Of a stretch of 5,510 nucleotides of DNA, positions 5,139 to 5,510 are shown in pieces. The notes beneath the pieces were generated by a model that made no database searches, was not told the origin of the DNA, and worked only from the letters and a program-made list of their open reading frames with translations. The stretch lies in NCBI GenBank assembly GCA_001898095.1, contig MKSH01000161.1, positions 1-5,510 on the forward strand, written 5' to 3'. Numbering within the stretch: position 1 is the first letter of the stretch; each line of letters begins with the position of its first letter. Made by a program: the position numbers and the translations under genes. This DNA comes from Solirubrobacterales bacterium 70-9 (GTDB taxonomy: Bacteria; Actinomycetota; Thermoleophilia; Solirubrobacterales; 70-9).

Positions 5139-5510
5139 GTGGCGTTCTCGTCCCTCATACGCTCGAAGCCGATCCTGCAGCTCCTCGCCGGCTGGATCAG
5201 CCTGCTGCTCGTGGGATGGGCGGCGGGGGAGTTCGCGACGAACTACCTGACGACCGCGGACCTCGAAGCCGTGACCGAGGTGGCGGCCGGACGGTCGGCA
5301 GGACTCACCGCCCTCTCCCACGTGCTCTCCTTCCTCGGCAGTGGCTACTGGGTCACCCCGGTGACCGTCATCCTCTGCCTGGCGCTCTTCCGGATCGGCA
5401 GGCGCCTCGATTCCGTCGCGATGGCCCTCAGCGTGATCGGTGCGAGCGCCCTCTCCAGCGCCGACAAGCTGCTGGTGGGGAGGCCGCGACCTCCGGTCGA
5501 GCACCTCGAG
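5139..5510 (+). CDS. PAP2-family phosphatase, N-terminal part (continues past the window)
   Basis: The frame from GTG 5139 stays open to the window end, giving 124 residues. Hydrophobic segments lie at about 12-28, 55-67, 71-84 and 92-106, and the sequence ends with the complete PAP2 C1 motif DKLLVGRPRP (K110, R117-P118, a K-x6-RP match) followed by PPVEHL, the usual lead-in to the C2 PSGH region, which would lie just beyond the window. A GTG start is chosen because GAGGG precedes it at good spacing, no ATG or GTG occurs upstream in this frame before TGA 5061-5063, and the ATGs at 5125 and 5135 lead into other frames without membrane character. Unlike the neighbouring minus-strand PAP2 protein it keeps the C1 lysine, so the two are not recent duplicates. 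The substrate cannot be told from this half. Confidence 0.82.
   Translation, partial: MAFSSLIRSKPILQLLAGWISLLLVGWAAGEFATNYLTTADLEAVTEVAAGRSAGLTALSHVLSFLGSGYWVTPVTVILCLALFRIGRRLDSVAMALSVIGASALSSADKLLVGRPRPPVEHLE

Noticed and set aside
5073..5504. A 143-residue minus-strand frame opposite the second PAP2 gene
   Set aside because: Low-complexity hydrophilic translation; the plus-strand frame has membrane segments and a complete PAP2 C1 motif.

Overview
The window reads as a high-GC, monoderm actinobacterial chromosome segment. Coding density is high and third positions are GC-biased. The iron-binding protein EfeO carries a lipobox, as expected where there is no outer membrane, and there is a fragment of a polyprenol-phosphate-dependent mannosyltransferase of the kind common in Actinobacteria. 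A Thermoleophilia/Solirubrobacter-like host would fit, but this is an inference from gene style only. No phage, transposase, CRISPR or RNA gene is visible.

Layout from left to right. (1) 40-795, minus: the N-terminal half of a multi-pass GT-C/MptB-like mannosyltransferase, stopped short just after a conserved motif; all three minus-strand frames close within about 15 nt. (2) 796-913: a divergent control region with a 14-bp dyad and CCTAA half-sites close to efeU. (3) 914-2902, plus: efeU-efeO, an EfeUO-type elemental iron importer without efeB in the window. (4) 2898-2948: a perfect 23-bp-stem hairpin that contains the stop codons of both efeO and the gene converging on it. (5) 2944-3945, minus: a flippase-like (LPG synthase TM/UPF0104-type) membrane protein with a good Shine-Dalgarno located inside the tail of the preceding gene. 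(6) 3950-4240, minus, and about 4241-4363, plus: the C-terminal ends of an FtsX-type ABC permease and of an alkaline-phosphatase/type I phosphodiesterase-like enzyme, with their broken ends touching. One deletion across two divergent genes would produce exactly this. (7) 4428-5057, minus, and 5139 to the window end, plus: two divergently transcribed PAP2-family phosphatases, the second cut by the window.

The intact genes form two themes. EfeU and EfeO would take up iron at the membrane. The mannosyltransferase remnant, the flippase-like protein and the PAP2 phosphatases are all membrane proteins that could act on lipid carriers or phospholipids. Three truncated genes in 5.5 kb (one at the left edge, two at a single junction) show that this locus has been rearranged, or that the assembly is chimeric. 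I do not see a convincing new multi-gene system. The most distinctive items are the symmetric stop-codon hairpin and the deletion scar.
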